A stretch of 64,000 bases of DNA from Oceanisphaera pacifica (GTDB lineage: Bacteria > Pseudomonadota > Gammaproteobacteria > Enterobacterales > Aeromonadaceae), in NCBI RefSeq assembly GCF_017498065.1, contig NZ_JAGDFX010000004.1, positions 1 to 64,000 on the forward strand, in the 5' to 3' direction. This document shows, piece by piece, positions 15,948 to 25,071 of this stretch. The notes below the pieces were generated by a model. The model was not told where the DNA came from. It saw only the letters and a list, made by a program, of their open reading frames with translations, and did no database searches. The first letter of the stretch is position 1; every line of letters starts with the position of its first letter. A program made the translations under genes and the position numbers.

Positions 15948-18785
15948 ATGCACTGGATGTATGCGCGCTTTAGTTTGCGGTTTTATATTAGCTGCTTATT
16001 CTCTATCTTGATTATAGTGTTGGGCAGTGTGCTGATTTATACACAGCAGCGCCATAATAGTCAGTTTCTTTTGGCTAATAGTCAGCAACGGCTAGACACA
16101 CTTGAAAACACACTCAGTCAGCGGCTAGAGCACAGCCTACAAAATATCAATACCAGCCTCACGCTTATGCAGAGTAATGGGGTGACCTTAGCAAATACAG
16201 AGCAAGACTTAACCCACTGGCTACCTCTTATTCACCCGTTATTAAGCGCAACGCCGAATGTTACTACCCTTTTAGTCGGCGAGCCCGATGGCCGAAGCCT
16301 GATTTTTCATCTCACTCAACGGCAAAGTAAACGAGATGAACTGTTAGCTCCGCAGGCCACAGAGTTAGTTATAGACATTATGTCTCCTGATCATGACACA
16401 AAGCGCTTTTATTTTAATAAGCAGTATCAGTTATTAGGCGAGACAATAATAACGCTTGCCGACAATGAATCCTCGTTTGATGTACGTAAACGCCCTTGGT
16501 TTGCCCCCACGCTTAACCATAAGGGCATATACATTACCTCGCCTTATCTTTTTCATGGTAAGCAAAATATTGGCTTAACCCTGTCGGTGGGAGATAGCCG
16601 CCAACAAAGGGTGTGGGCAGCGGATTTATTGTTAACCGATATCAGTGCACTGTTAAAAGAAGAGCTGCCTAATGCCGATACCTTTTTACTGCAAGCTCCT
16701 CATTTTAATCTGTTAGCCAGTAGCCGTCGTCAACCTGAGGGCTCTTCATTACCAGAGGTTAACGAGATTTTCGGACTCGCGCCTTTACTCGAAAAGCCTA
16801 GCCTTCAACATTGGCGTAAGAATATTAACGGAGAAACTTGGTTAGGCCATCAGCAAGCGTTAACGCTAGATATTGGGTTAGATCATTCACTGGATTTACG
16901 TTTAGCAACGTTAGTGCCCTATTCAGTACTTATGGCTGACGCACTTAAGTTTGGCCGTGAACAAATTTGGTTAACCTTACTGATTATTCTGCTGTGCTTA
17001 CCGGTGGTAATGCTGGTTTCTCGTACTATGACGAGGCCATTGGCGCAAATGGCGCAAGATATGAAAGCGATTAATCATTTTGATTTTTCTTGCTTTAAGC
17101 CACGCCGTTATTTTTATAAAGAGTTGGATGATCAGGCGTGCACTATGGCGCTGGTGAATAATACCTTGGCCGACTTTGCTAAAGAGCTGAGCTTGTTATC
17201 GCAAAGTGATGACTTTAATGGCTTCTTACAAAGAGTAGGCATCAGTATTACTCAGCTAGGCGGTGGGCAGCGCTGTTTGCTTTATCACGTTGAGCAAGAG
17301 GGGGATAACTGCACCTTAGTGTTGTTAGATAAAAAGCGCCAACACCGTATTGTGCTGCCTGAAGGGTTGTCTGACGAAGCCTTATCTAACTTTATGTTAG
17401 CGACTTTTTCTGAGCAAGCTTTGCGCTTTGAAACGCCTTGGTTATTGCATGACAGGTTTGGCAAATTGAACGGCGTTATTCTGCTAGGTATGAGCCATAG
17501 CGCCCCTGCCCTACCCATGGGCAAGCGCCGTTTTATTGGCCATTATTGTGATCTTGCTAATATTGCGCTTGAAGGTATGCGCTTATTTGAACAGCAGCGG
17601 TTAATGACTCAGTCTATGGTGCGCGTATTAGCGGCGGGCATTGATGCTAAGTCTCCTCACACTAGCAAACACTGTCAGCGTGTGCCCGAGCTTACCTTGA
17701 TGCTGGCTAAAGCGGTGCATAATAGTGACAGTGGCATTTATGCAGACTTTAAAATGACAGATCAAGAGTGGGAAGAGCTGTACTTAGCCGCTTGGTTACA
17801 TGATTGCGGCAAGTTAGTCACCCCAGAGTATGTGCTGAATAAAGCCACTAAGTTAGAAACTTTATATAACCGCTTGCATGAAATTAGAATGCGTTTTGAG
17901 GTATTAAAACGCGATGCCGATGTGCGTTATTGGCAAGGCATTGCCAACGGCGAGCCAGAGGCAGTATTGGCGGCTCAGCGCCAACAAGCGCAACAGCAAC
18001 TGGACCATGACTTTGAGTTTATTGCGCAGTTAAATAAGGGTGAAGTGGCAATTAACCCCGCCCAGCAAGCCAGACTGAACCAAGTTGCTAACCAAACATG
18101 GCTAAGAACGCTCAATAATCGTATTGGCTTGTCTTGGGAGGAAGAGCAGCGCTTGTGCCCTGACACTCAGTTACCTGCATGGGAACCCTTGCTGGCCGAC
18201 TTACCAGGGCATCATATTCCTTACCTGCCAGAAGAGCGGATTACCCCTGATAACCGCTGGGGAATTACCTTAACTCAGCCGCCGCTAAAGCAGCATTTAG
18301 GGGAGCGGTATAATTTGCTGGTTAAACATGGCACCTTAACCGATGAAGAGCGCTATACCATTAATGCTCATGCGGTGCATACCCTCACCATGTTAAGTGA
18401 ACTGCACTACCCTGATCATTTAAGTCAGGTCACTTTGTTAGCCGCCAGCCATCATGAAAATATGGATGGCTCCGGCTACCCAAGGAACATTAAAGCCGCT
18501 GAGCTACCATTGCAGACACGCATGTTAACGTTGGCAGATGTATTTGAGGCGTTAACCGCAGTCGATCGCCCTTATAAGCAAGCCAACGGTTTACAAAAGA
18601 CATTATTAATTATGGCCGGCATGGCAGCCCGCCAACATTTAGATGCGGCACTGTTTCGCTTTTTTGTGGAGCAAGAGGTTTACCTTGAATATGGCCGTTT
18701 GTATTTAGACGCCGAGCAGTTAGATGCGGTGGATAAGCCCCAAGTTTTAGCAGTAAGCGAAGGGAATGCTGAAGGGCAATGTTGA
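15948..18785 (+). CDS. Membrane Cache-type sensor with HD-GYP phosphodiesterase domain
   Basis: 945 residues from ATG 15948 (AAGGA at 7 nt spacing; the longer ORF is repeat-derived). Membrane helices lie near residues 8-28 and 330-352 and enclose a ~300-residue periplasmic Cache-like sensor (KRPWFAPTLNHKGIYITSPYLF). A GAF-like or linker region follows. The HD-GYP domain has HDCGKL (His618-Asp619) and HHENMDGSGYP (from about 835), so metal ligands for cyclic-di-GMP hydrolysis appear present. The two motifs are about 217 residues apart, roughly 150 more than in RpfG-type domains. The final codons and stop lie in a GGGCAATGTTGA repeat arm. It is monocistronic; ligand unknown. Confidence 0.9.
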   Translation: MHWMYARFSLRFYISCLFSILIIVLGSVLIYTQQRHNSQFLLANSQQRLDTLENTLSQRLEHSLQNINTSLTLMQSNGVTLANTEQDLTHWLPLIHPLLSATPNVTTLLVGEPDGRSLIFHLTQRQSKRDELLAPQATELVIDIMSPDHDTKRFYFNKQYQLLGETIITLADNESSFDVRKRPWFAPTLNHKGIYITSPYLFHGKQNIGLTLSVGDSRQQRVWAADLLLTDISALLKEELPNADTFLLQAPHFNLLASSRRQPEGSSLPEVNEIFGLAPLLEKPSLQHWRKNINGETWLGHQQALTLDIGLDHSLDLRLATLVPYSVLMADALKFGREQIWLTLLIILLCLPVVMLVSRTMTRPLAQMAQDMKAINHFDFSCFKPRRYFYKELDDQACTMALVNNTLADFAKELSLLSQSDDFNGFLQRVGISITQLGGGQRCLLYHVEQEGDNCTLVLLDKKRQHRIVLPEGLSDEALSNFMLATFSEQALRFETPWLLHDRFGKLNGVILLGMSHSAPALPMGKRRFIGHYCDLANIALEGMRLFEQQRLMTQSMVRVLAAGIDAKSPHTSKHCQRVPELTLMLAKAVHNSDSGIYADFKMTDQEWEELYLAAWLHDCGKLVTPEYVLNKATKLETLYNRLHEIRMRFEVLKRDADVRYWQGIANGEPEAVLAAQRQQAQQQLDHDFEFIAQLNKGEVAINPAQQARLNQVANQTWLRTLNNRIGLSWEEEQRLCPDTQLPAWEPLLADLPGHHIPYLPEERITPDNRWGITLTQPPLKQHLGERYNLLVKHGTLTDEERYTINAHAVHTLTMLSELHYPDHLSQVTLLAASHHENMDGSGYPRNIKAAELPLQTRMLTLADVFEALTAVDRPYKQANGLQKTLLIMAGMAARQHLDAALFRFFVEQEVYLEYGRLYLDAEQLDAVDKPQVLAVSEGNAEGQC

Positions 18786-19067
18786 ATTTTGAATTTTGAG
18801 TGTTGAATGAAGTTCAAAAGACTAAGACACCTTGCAACGAAACCCGCGAAATCCGCTAAAAAATAGGGATAAGTTCTGAAAAGAGCTTTTGATTGTAAGA
18901 GCTAAAAAATAGCGCCCAGAAGACAGAGACAATGTTGAATTGTGAATGTTGAATGTTGAGTTAAGGTCAAAAGAGCAAGATAAAACACTTGGCAACGCTT
19001 CTTTGTAACAAGAGGCGCTAAACCCGCTAAAAAATAGGGATAAGTTCTGAAAAGATCTTTTGATTGT

Positions 19068-19676
19068 AAGGGCTAAAAAATAGCTGGAAGCGATAAGCTA
19101 GAAGCTGGAAGTAAAACCGAAAATATTAGCTTTCGGCTTCAGACTTCCAGCTATCGGTGATCTTGCTCTTACCATTAAGACTTTTCGCTGTTATGTTGAT
19201 CTTTTCGTGGGTTTAGCGGATTCCGTGGCAAAAGGGCCTAGTCTTGAGTGTTTGTCAGTTAATCCAACATTGCCCTTGGGTCATTGCGAGGAGCGCAGCG
19301 ACGCGGCAATCCAGTTAACAGATAGTAATAAGCTTGAAGCTAGAAGCCGGAAGTAAAAACAAAAACAAAATGCCTCTGTGTTTTTGCTTAGCTTACCGCT
19401 TCCAGCTCTCAGCTTCCGGCTTTCTCTACGCTTGACGCTGAGCGCTGTACAAACAGCCAAAACCGTTTTGTTATTAACGTAAGGCGGTCAGCGTTAGACG
19501 TATAGCTTTGTTTGGGATGGATTGCTTCGTACCTCGCAATGACAACATCGGTCATTGCACCGCCCAGGTAGAGGCCGCTTCAGCTGGCTGGTGGCGCGCA
19601 GCGGCACGTCTAAAGATCTTTTGCCACGGAATCCACGAAACCCACGGAAAAATAGGGATAAGATCTGAAAAAGACT
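19068..19676 (-). repeat. Right copy of the ~600 bp inverted repeat
   Basis: Inverted near-identical partner of 11275-11880, about 7.2 kb away. It contains a class A right half, a complete class B element, the CGCCCAGGTAGAGGCCGC stretch and the left arm of the class A copy at 19621. The segment between the copies carries the comEA-like gene, galU, dnaT, dnaC and the HD-GYP gene. Confidence 0.9.
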
Positions 19677-19849
19677 GTTCATGGTAAGAGCTAAAAGATA
19701 GCTGGAAGCGATAAGCTAGAAGCTGGAAGTAAAACCGAAAATATTAGCTTTCGGCTTCAGACTTCCAGCTATCGGTGATCTTGCTCTTACTATTAAGATT
19801 TTTCGCTCTTATGGTGATCTTTTCGTGGGTTTAGCGGATTTCGTTGCAA
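19621..19849. repeat. Full-length class A element (type copy 1)
   Basis: 229 bp from TTGCCACGGAATCCACG to GCGGATTTCGTTGCAA. It is almost identical to 21299-21526 and 29302-29530. The two halves form a long imperfect palindrome, with an inner palindrome AGCTGGAAGCGATAAGC ... GGCTTCAGACTTCCAGC. Confidence 0.9.
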
Positions 19850-20202
19850 AAGGGCCTAGTCTTGAGTGTTTGTCAGTTAATCCAACATTCAAAATTTAGC
19901 ATCCAACATTACCCTTATGGGCTTTGCTCTTACCATTAAGATTTTTCGAGCTTATGTTAGCTTAATTTTTCCGTGGGTTTCGTGGATTCCGTGGCAAAGG
20001 GGGTCTTAGTGTTGAATGTTTGTCTGTTAATTCAACATTCAAAATTTAACATTCAACATTACTTTAAGCTCTTCAACATTGCTTTAAGCCCTTCCATCCA
20101 TTATTTTTTAACTGGATAAATACTGAGTTAGTCGATAAAGTAAATACGCTAAACTTACTTTTAAAAGTAACCCCGTTTACTACTTACTTATCAGGAGGCG
20201 CT

Positions 20203-20520
20203 ATGAGCCAGAAATATGAAGCAGAACGAGCGGTACTATTGGATGATGTAAAGCAAGTACTAAAAGATGCCGAGGCGCTTTATAAAGCTGCCGTTGACGA
20301 TGGTACGAAAGAAAGCAAAGCCTTAAAAGAAAAGCTAAAAACACAGCTAAACAAAGCGCAGCAGCAATATGCCGAGCTAGAAGGCTCAGTGGTAGAGCGT
20401 ACCCGCCAAGCTGCTGCTAACACTAACGATCTTGTCCATCAAAAGCCTTATCAGGCCATCGGTATTGCCGCCGTTGTAGGGCTAGTTGTGGGTGCATTTA
20501 TTAGCCGCTGCGGCCGCTAA
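20203..20520 (+). CDS. yqjD: DUF883 family protein (YqjD/ElaB-like)
   Basis: 105 residues: a Lys/Glu/Ala-rich helical N-terminal region (residues 1-75) and a C-terminal membrane anchor AIGIAAVVGLVVGAFISR. This is the ElaB/YqjD/DUF883 plan; the E. coli members sit in the inner membrane and bind stationary-phase ribosomes. AGGAGG precedes the ATG. It heads a three-gene unit with yqjE and yqjK homologues. Confidence 0.92.
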   Translation: MSQKYEAERAVLLDDVKQVLKDAEALYKAAVDDGTKESKALKEKLKTQLNKAQQQYAELEGSVVERTRQAAANTNDLVHQKPYQAIGIAAVVGLVVGAFISRCGR

Positions 20521-20604
20521 CAAATATTGCATTATATTATTATCTGCTGCCGAGTTTGGTTACCTCCACACTCGGCAGCACTTTATGCAAAGGACGGTTA
20601 ACTA

Positions 20605-21000
20605 ATGAGTAGCCAAATCAATTCGTTGAAAGAGTTGCTGCATACCGTTACCGAGCTAGTATTTGTACGCGCTAAAATGGCTCGCCTAGAGTTTGTCGCC
20701 CAAAAAGAGCGTATGGTGCGTTTGGGGATACTGGCATTTATGGCTGTTATGCTGTTTTTAATGTCCTATATTAGCCTGCTATTCGGCTTAAATTCGGTAT
20801 TATCACCAGCTGCTAAAATTTGGGTGTTTTTTGCGTTATCGGCGGTATTATGTTTATTAATGATATGGGCATTTTGGTCTATAAGCCGTAACTTAGCCGG
20901 GCAACGTCAGTTTTTGGCCAATACCCTACATGAGTTACAAGAAGATGTAGCCTATGTGCAAGGTAAAAAAACCATGGCCGATTGGTCGGCAAAGGAGTAG
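20605..21000 (+). CDS. yqjE: YqjE family inner-membrane protein (phage-holin-like)
   Basis: 131 residues with two membrane helices (LGILAFMAVMLFLMSYISLLFG and WVFFALSAVLCLLMIWAFW) and charged ends, the pattern of YqjE/putative Actinobacterial holin-X family proteins. Four bases separate its stop from yqjK. Function in the cell is not known. Confidence 0.9.
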   Translation: MSSQINSLKELLHTVTELVFVRAKMARLEFVAQKERMVRLGILAFMAVMLFLMSYISLLFGLNSVLSPAAKIWVFFALSAVLCLLMIWAFWSISRNLAGQRQFLANTLHELQEDVAYVQGKKTMADWSAKE

Positions 21001-21003
21001 CGG

Positions 21004-21246
21004 ATGCATAAGTCATTACAAGAACAACAACAGCTATTACAACTACAAGCTGAAGCGCTACGACTTAAACTATTAACAAACCAAATACGTCGCAAACAGC
21101 AACAATCTGGGTCTGATTTCTTCAGCATCGCCCAGCAGCTCCCTAAAGCCGGAATAGTATGGCGACTTGCCAACACCCCACGCAAATTAAGAAATAAGCT
21201 GCTAATAGGCACCGGCCTGCTGGCTTTACTTTATTTCAAACTCTAG
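21004..21246 (+). CDS. yqjK: YqjK-like protein
   Basis: 80 residues, Gln- and Leu-rich helical start (EQQQLLQLQAEALRLKLL), then a C-terminal hydrophobic segment (LLIGTGLLALLYF). Position directly behind yqjE and the composition fit the small YqjK family. AAGGAG lies upstream within the yqjE end, so the three are probably co-translated. Confidence 0.8.
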   Translation: MHKSLQEQQQLLQLQAEALRLKLLTNQIRRKQQQSGSDFFSIAQQLPKAGIVWRLANTPRKLRNKLLIGTGLLALLYFKL

Positions 21247-21625
21247 TTTAAAGGTGAAGGGGACGAGATGGAAAACAAACACTCAACACTAAGCCCTTTT
21301 GCAACGGAATCCACTGAATCCGCGGAAAAATAGAGATAAGATCTGAAAAGGGCTTTTGATTGTAAGAGCTAAAAGATAGCTGGAAGCGATAAGCTAAAAG
21401 CTGGAAGTAAAACCGAAAATATTAGCTTTCGGCTTCAGACTTCCAGCTATTGGTGATCTTGCTCTTACTATTAAGATTTTTCGCTCTTATGGTGATCTTT
21501 TCGTGAGTTTAGCGGATTTCGTTGCAGGTATCTTTAGTCTTTTGTTTGTCTGTTAATTCAACATTGTCCTGCAGTCCACCTCACCCCTCACGGGTTTATC
21601 TCATCCCGTCCTCTTTACCATCTCT
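21247..21625. repeat. Class A element (type copy 2) between yqjK and the yfaZ-like gene
   Basis: A 228 bp class A copy occupies 21299-21526, preceded by the CAAACACTCAACACTAAGCCC arm. After it comes TTGTTTGTCTGTTAATTCAAC. The last 70 bases contain CCTCACCCCTCACGGGTT, shared with the reverse complement near 9770. The two flanking genes converge here. Confidence 0.85.
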
Positions 21626-22258
21626 TTAAAAATGCGCTTTTACGCCTAAGATCCAACCTTTAGATTTTAGATCGGCGTCTTTGTTGCCGGCTACGTCGTC
21701 AAAGGTAAGATCAGAGATTGAATAGCCTACCCGTACTCCTAAATCGAGGATCATGTCTGTTGACCATCCTAAACCTAAGGTGACCTCTTCGCCTTTTACA
21801 TCTTTCAGGCCCATAAACTTGGCATCAGCAAAAAGTGAGAAGTTAGAAATAGGGAGCATTATTTCTGAGGCGATATAAGCATGGGGAGTGGTTTCGCTGC
21901 TGGTTCCCTCAATGGCGGTAATATCAGAGTAATGTGTTGCACCAGCACCAAAATCGAACGCCACTAAGCCGTTATCTAACAGTTCATAATAAGCGGTTGC
22001 TGACAGCTGCTCAAAACCTGCGGCATCGCTACCGTGGGTTGAGTATTCAAGCAACGCATTAGGAATAAGCGGAATGAAGTGTTCGAAGGCGGCATAAGCA
22101 CGGTAGTTATCTTGGTTATCATTTAAAGTTATATTGTTAACTTCAAGATCGGAGTAGAAGTAATCAAGGCCCATTTTGGCACCTAATACGTCTGCATAAA
22201 CAGGGCTAGAGAGTGTCGCCACGGCGGCGGTACATAAAATAACAGCTGACTTTTTCAA
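21626..22258 (-). CDS. YfaZ-like outer-membrane protein
   Basis: 210 residues with a signal peptide (MKKSAVILCTAAVATLSSPVYA) and alternating amphipathic strands ending in ...GWILGVKAHF with a terminal Phe, the outer-membrane beta-barrel signature. The pattern (GAKMGLDYFYSDLEVNN..., YEDL-like strands, VRVGYSISDLTF) fits the YfaZ family of predicted small porins. It stands alone. A general small barrel protein is the alternative. Confidence 0.72.
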   Translation of the reverse strand: MKKSAVILCTAAVATLSSPVYADVLGAKMGLDYFYSDLEVNNITLNDNQDNYRAYAAFEHFIPLIPNALLEYSTHGSDAAGFEQLSATAYYELLDNGLVAFDFGAGATHYSDITAIEGTSSETTPHAYIASEIMLPISNFSLFADAKFMGLKDVKGEEVTLGLGWSTDMILDLGVRVGYSISDLTFDDVAGNKDADLKSKGWILGVKAHF

Positions 22259-23453
22259 CGTGTAATACCTTTATAAAGAGAAAAACGGCCATAAAGCCGA
22301 TATTGATAAATTAAACGAGAAGGATTTCAGCACAAAAGCCACAACGATGCCAACTCTTTACCCCCAACCCTACCCAATTTGGGCTTGTGATAAAGCAGCG
22401 AAACACATAAGAGCAATGTTGAATTAACAGGCAAACACTCAATACTAATACCTTTTGCAACACTTCTTTGTAACAAGAGGCGCTAAATCCGCTAAAAAAT
22501 AGGGATAAGATCTGAAAAGGACTTTCTTATTGTAAGGGATAAAAGATAGCTTGCAGCAATAAGCTAGAAGCCAAAAGTAAAGTAATTGACCGGCTGAGTG
22601 TCGTCCCCCTTACCTCTTCACTAAATACACTTTTATGTGCGTAATAATGTGAGGCGCGGTATCAAACGCTTAGTGCCGCTTCGCGCCAGGCGCTGCTCTT
22701 GGGTCATTGCGAGGAGCGCAGCGACGCGGCAATCCATTGAACAGACAGCCATACGCTTTACGCTGAGCGCGTTACGACACCGACAACCCGTGTATTCTTT
22801 AACGTAAGGCGTACAGTGTTAGGCATAGCGCTGTCTGTTAAATGGATTGCTTCGTACCTCGCAATGACAGGCTGAGGACTTTGCAGTGGTAGGCCGCGGC
22901 CGATAGCGCGTCTTTATACCAATATTTTGCTGCGCAAATTCAGCCGGCTGAAGCGGCTTCTACCAGTAAAAGTAAAGTGGGCAGCAGGGCAATGTTGAAG
23001 GGCTTAAGGGCAATGTTAAACTTTGAATGTTGAATTAACAGGCAAACACTCAAGACTAAGACCCCCTTTGCCACGGAATCCACGAAAAGATCAAGATAAG
23101 AGCGACATTTTTATAGTAAGAGCAAACACATGCTTGTAGGCCTTGTGTCTGCTCTTATAATCAGAGAATCTTTTAGATGTTATCCCTATTTTTTAGCGGA
23201 TTTAGTGGGTTTCGTTGCCAAGTGTTTTATCTTGCTCTTTTGACCTTCATTCAACATTCATAATTCAACATTGCCTCTGGTATCTTGGGCGCTATCTTTT
23301 AGCCCTTACCAATAAAAATCCCTTTCAGATCTTATCTCTATTTTTCCGTGGGTTTCGTGGATTCCGTGGCAAAGTCTCTTGTCGTGAGCTCTTGAACTTC
23401 ATTCAACATTCAACACTCAAAATTCAACATTGCTCTTAATAAAGCATTGCTCT
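22259..23453. repeat. 1.2 kb mosaic repeat region between the yfaZ-like gene and gcvH
   Basis: After about 120 bp of unique promoter-like sequence come a class A left half with the CTTCTTTGTAACAAGAGG insert (about 22448-22590), a class B element (about 22697-22870), a class A copy (about 23068-23219) and a class A right arm (about 23300-23372) with ATTCAACATTCAACACTC arms. Also present are GCCGGCTGAAGCGGCTTC and CGCGGCCGATAGCGCG, other short palindromes. No gene seen. Confidence 0.8.
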
Positions 23454-23840
23454 TCAGTCTTCTAGGTTGTTTTGGTACTCGGTGGCGGTGAGTAGTGAGT
23501 CGAGGCCGAACGCGTTTGATAGCTTGATGCGAAAGAGCCAGCCGTCGCCGTAGGGGTCGGAGTTAATGAGCTCGGGGCTGTCTTCTAGCGCGTTATTAAT
23601 GGCGATGACTTCGCCGCTAACGGGCGCGTAAATATCAGACGCGGCTTTTACTGACTCCACTTGGGCACATTCTTTTTCTGCTAATACACGGTGGCCTAAG
23701 CTAGGTAACTCAACAAAAACGACATCACCTAATAGATCTTGGGCATGCTCGGTAATGCCCACCACTACTTCATCGGTATTTTCAACACGAACCCATTCGT
23801 GGGTAGCAGCATATTTTAGTTCGCTTGGCAGATGGCTCAT
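23454..23840 (-). CDS. gcvH: Glycine cleavage system H protein
   Basis: A 128-residue lipoyl carrier that shuttles the aminomethyl group between P and T proteins. The lipoylation site is Lys65 in VESVKAASD, within a normal H-protein fold ([33 protein letters not shown]). It overlaps the ubiI stop by ATGA, so translation is coupled to a ubiquinone-synthesis gene. In E. coli gcvT lies between ubiI and gcvH and gcvP follows; here neither is present and a repeat region follows. The P and T genes would have to be elsewhere. Confidence 0.97.
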   Translation of the reverse strand: MSHLPSELKYAATHEWVRVENTDEVVVGITEHAQDLLGDVVFVELPSLGHRVLAEKECAQVESVKAASDIYAPVSGEVIAINNALEDSPELINSDPYGDGWLFRIKLSNAFGLDSLLTATEYQNNLED

Positions 23841-25066
23841 TGACGGTTTCCTTGTGATGTTGACGACACTTTTGATAGCTCGGCTTGTAAGCCTGTGGTG
23901 CCTAAGGCGTGAGCGGCAAGTGTGCGCTTAAGGGGCGTAAGGCGGTTGGTGAGGTTAAGCCCAATGCCGCGTACGCTTTTAATAATAGGGTTAGCTTGGC
24001 CAAATAGACGCTTTAAGCCTTCCATGGTGGCGAGCATAGTGGCAGCTTCGGCTTTGCGCCAGCGTTCAAAAGATTTTAGCTCGGCTAAGGCGCCAATATC
24101 ACGACCTTGTTGGTGCAATTTAGTGAGGGTTTCGGCTAAGGCGGCGGCGTCTTGCAGACCTAAGTTAACTCCCTGCCCTGCTAAGGGGTGTATGGTATGT
24201 GCCGCGTCGCCAATAAGCGCCCAGCGCGGCCCACAAAACTGTTGGCTAAAGCGCGCTTTAAGCGGGATTGCCATGCGAGGGCTTATCACTTCACATTGCC
24301 CTAGCTGCATATCAAAGGCGAGGCTAAGCGCTTTGTTAAAGTCAGCGTCTGACAGTGCCAGCCGAGCAGCGGCGTCGTCTGGCTTACAAGACCAAACAAT
24401 TGAACACTGATGAGCGTTGGCCAAAGGCAAGAAGGCTAAAATGTCGTTGTCTCTAAAGATTTGCCGCGCGGTTTGCTGGTGTGGCTCTTGGGTGGTAACA
24501 GTGGCAACTAATGCGCTGTGATCATAATCCCACTCCACCATGCCTGGCTGTAATTGTTGGCGTAGCCAAGAGCGAGCGCCGTCTGCGCCAACAATTAAGC
24601 GCCCGGTAATGGGAGTGCCATTATCTAGTAATACAAAGGCGCCCTGCTCGCTTACCGAGACGGTGTTAGCCCGTGCCGGCAAATGTAGGCTAATGTGCGC
24701 TCGCGTTTTGGCTTGCTCAAGTAAGCTCAGCTGCAACACGCGGTTTTCAATAATGTGCCCTAAGTGCGACTGATGCATTAGCGCGGCTGAGAAGTCGATG
24801 TGGGCGTTGCTGTCGGCTTCCCACACGGCCATTTTTGTATAGGGCCCTAAACGATCGGTTTGACTAGGCCAGGCATGAAGGTGCTCAAGTAAGGTTTGAG
24901 ACGCCAAATTGATGGCGCTAACTCTGTTTTCAGGAATAACAGGTAAAGTAGGGTCGGGCGCTTGTCCTTCAATAACAGCGACACTTAAGCCACTGTGCTC
25001 TAATGCTAGGGCTAAGGTGAGCCCTACCATGCCGCCGCCTACGATGATCACATCTGTTGCTTGCAT
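23837..25066 (-). CDS. ubiI: 2-octaprenylphenol hydroxylase (UbiI)
   Basis: A 409-residue FAD-dependent aromatic hydroxylase of the UbiH/COQ6 family, acting on C5 of the ubiquinone ring. It has the N-terminal dinucleotide motif VGGGMVG, the [10 protein letters not shown] motif and the second FAD motif [18 protein letters not shown]. Along its length it resembles E. coli UbiI more than UbiH ([30 protein letters not shown]). It is 5 bp downstream of ubiH and overlaps gcvH. Confidence 0.94.
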   Translation of the reverse strand: MQATDVIIVGGGMVGLTLALALEHSGLSVAVIEGQAPDPTLPVIPENRVSAINLASQTLLEHLHAWPSQTDRLGPYTKMAVWEADSNAHIDFSAALMHQSHLGHIIENRVLQLSLLEQAKTRAHISLHLPARANTVSVSEQGAFVLLDNGTPITGRLIVGADGARSWLRQQLQPGMVEWDYDHSALVATVTTQEPHQQTARQIFRDNDILAFLPLANAHQCSIVWSCKPDDAAARLALSDADFNKALSLAFDMQLGQCEVISPRMAIPLKARFSQQFCGPRWALIGDAAHTIHPLAGQGVNLGLQDAAALAETLTKLHQQGRDIGALAELKSFERWRKAEAATMLATMEGLKRLFGQANPIIKSVRGIGLNLTNRLTPLKRTLAAHALGTTGLQAELSKVSSTSQGNRQ

Positions 25067-25071
25067 TAGAC

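Larger units (their letters stand above)
18786..20202. repeat. 1.4 kb mosaic repeat region between HD-GYP gene and yqjD
   Basis: Contains several class A copies (a partial one from about 18830; about 18993-19231; 19621-19849), a class B element (about 19278-19545), and outer arms TTCAACATTCAAAATTTAAC near 19880 and 20030. The left arm of the copy at 18993 carries an insert CGCTTCTTTGTAACAAGAGG, seen again at about 22455. Bases 20110-20200 are unique and probably hold the promoter of the yqjDEK unit; I cannot name its boxes with confidence. Confidence 0.8.

Noticed and set aside
22600-22960. Hidden gene in the 1.2 kb gap before gcvH
   Set aside because: All sizeable frames are made of class A/B modules; codon use and starts do not support a protein.
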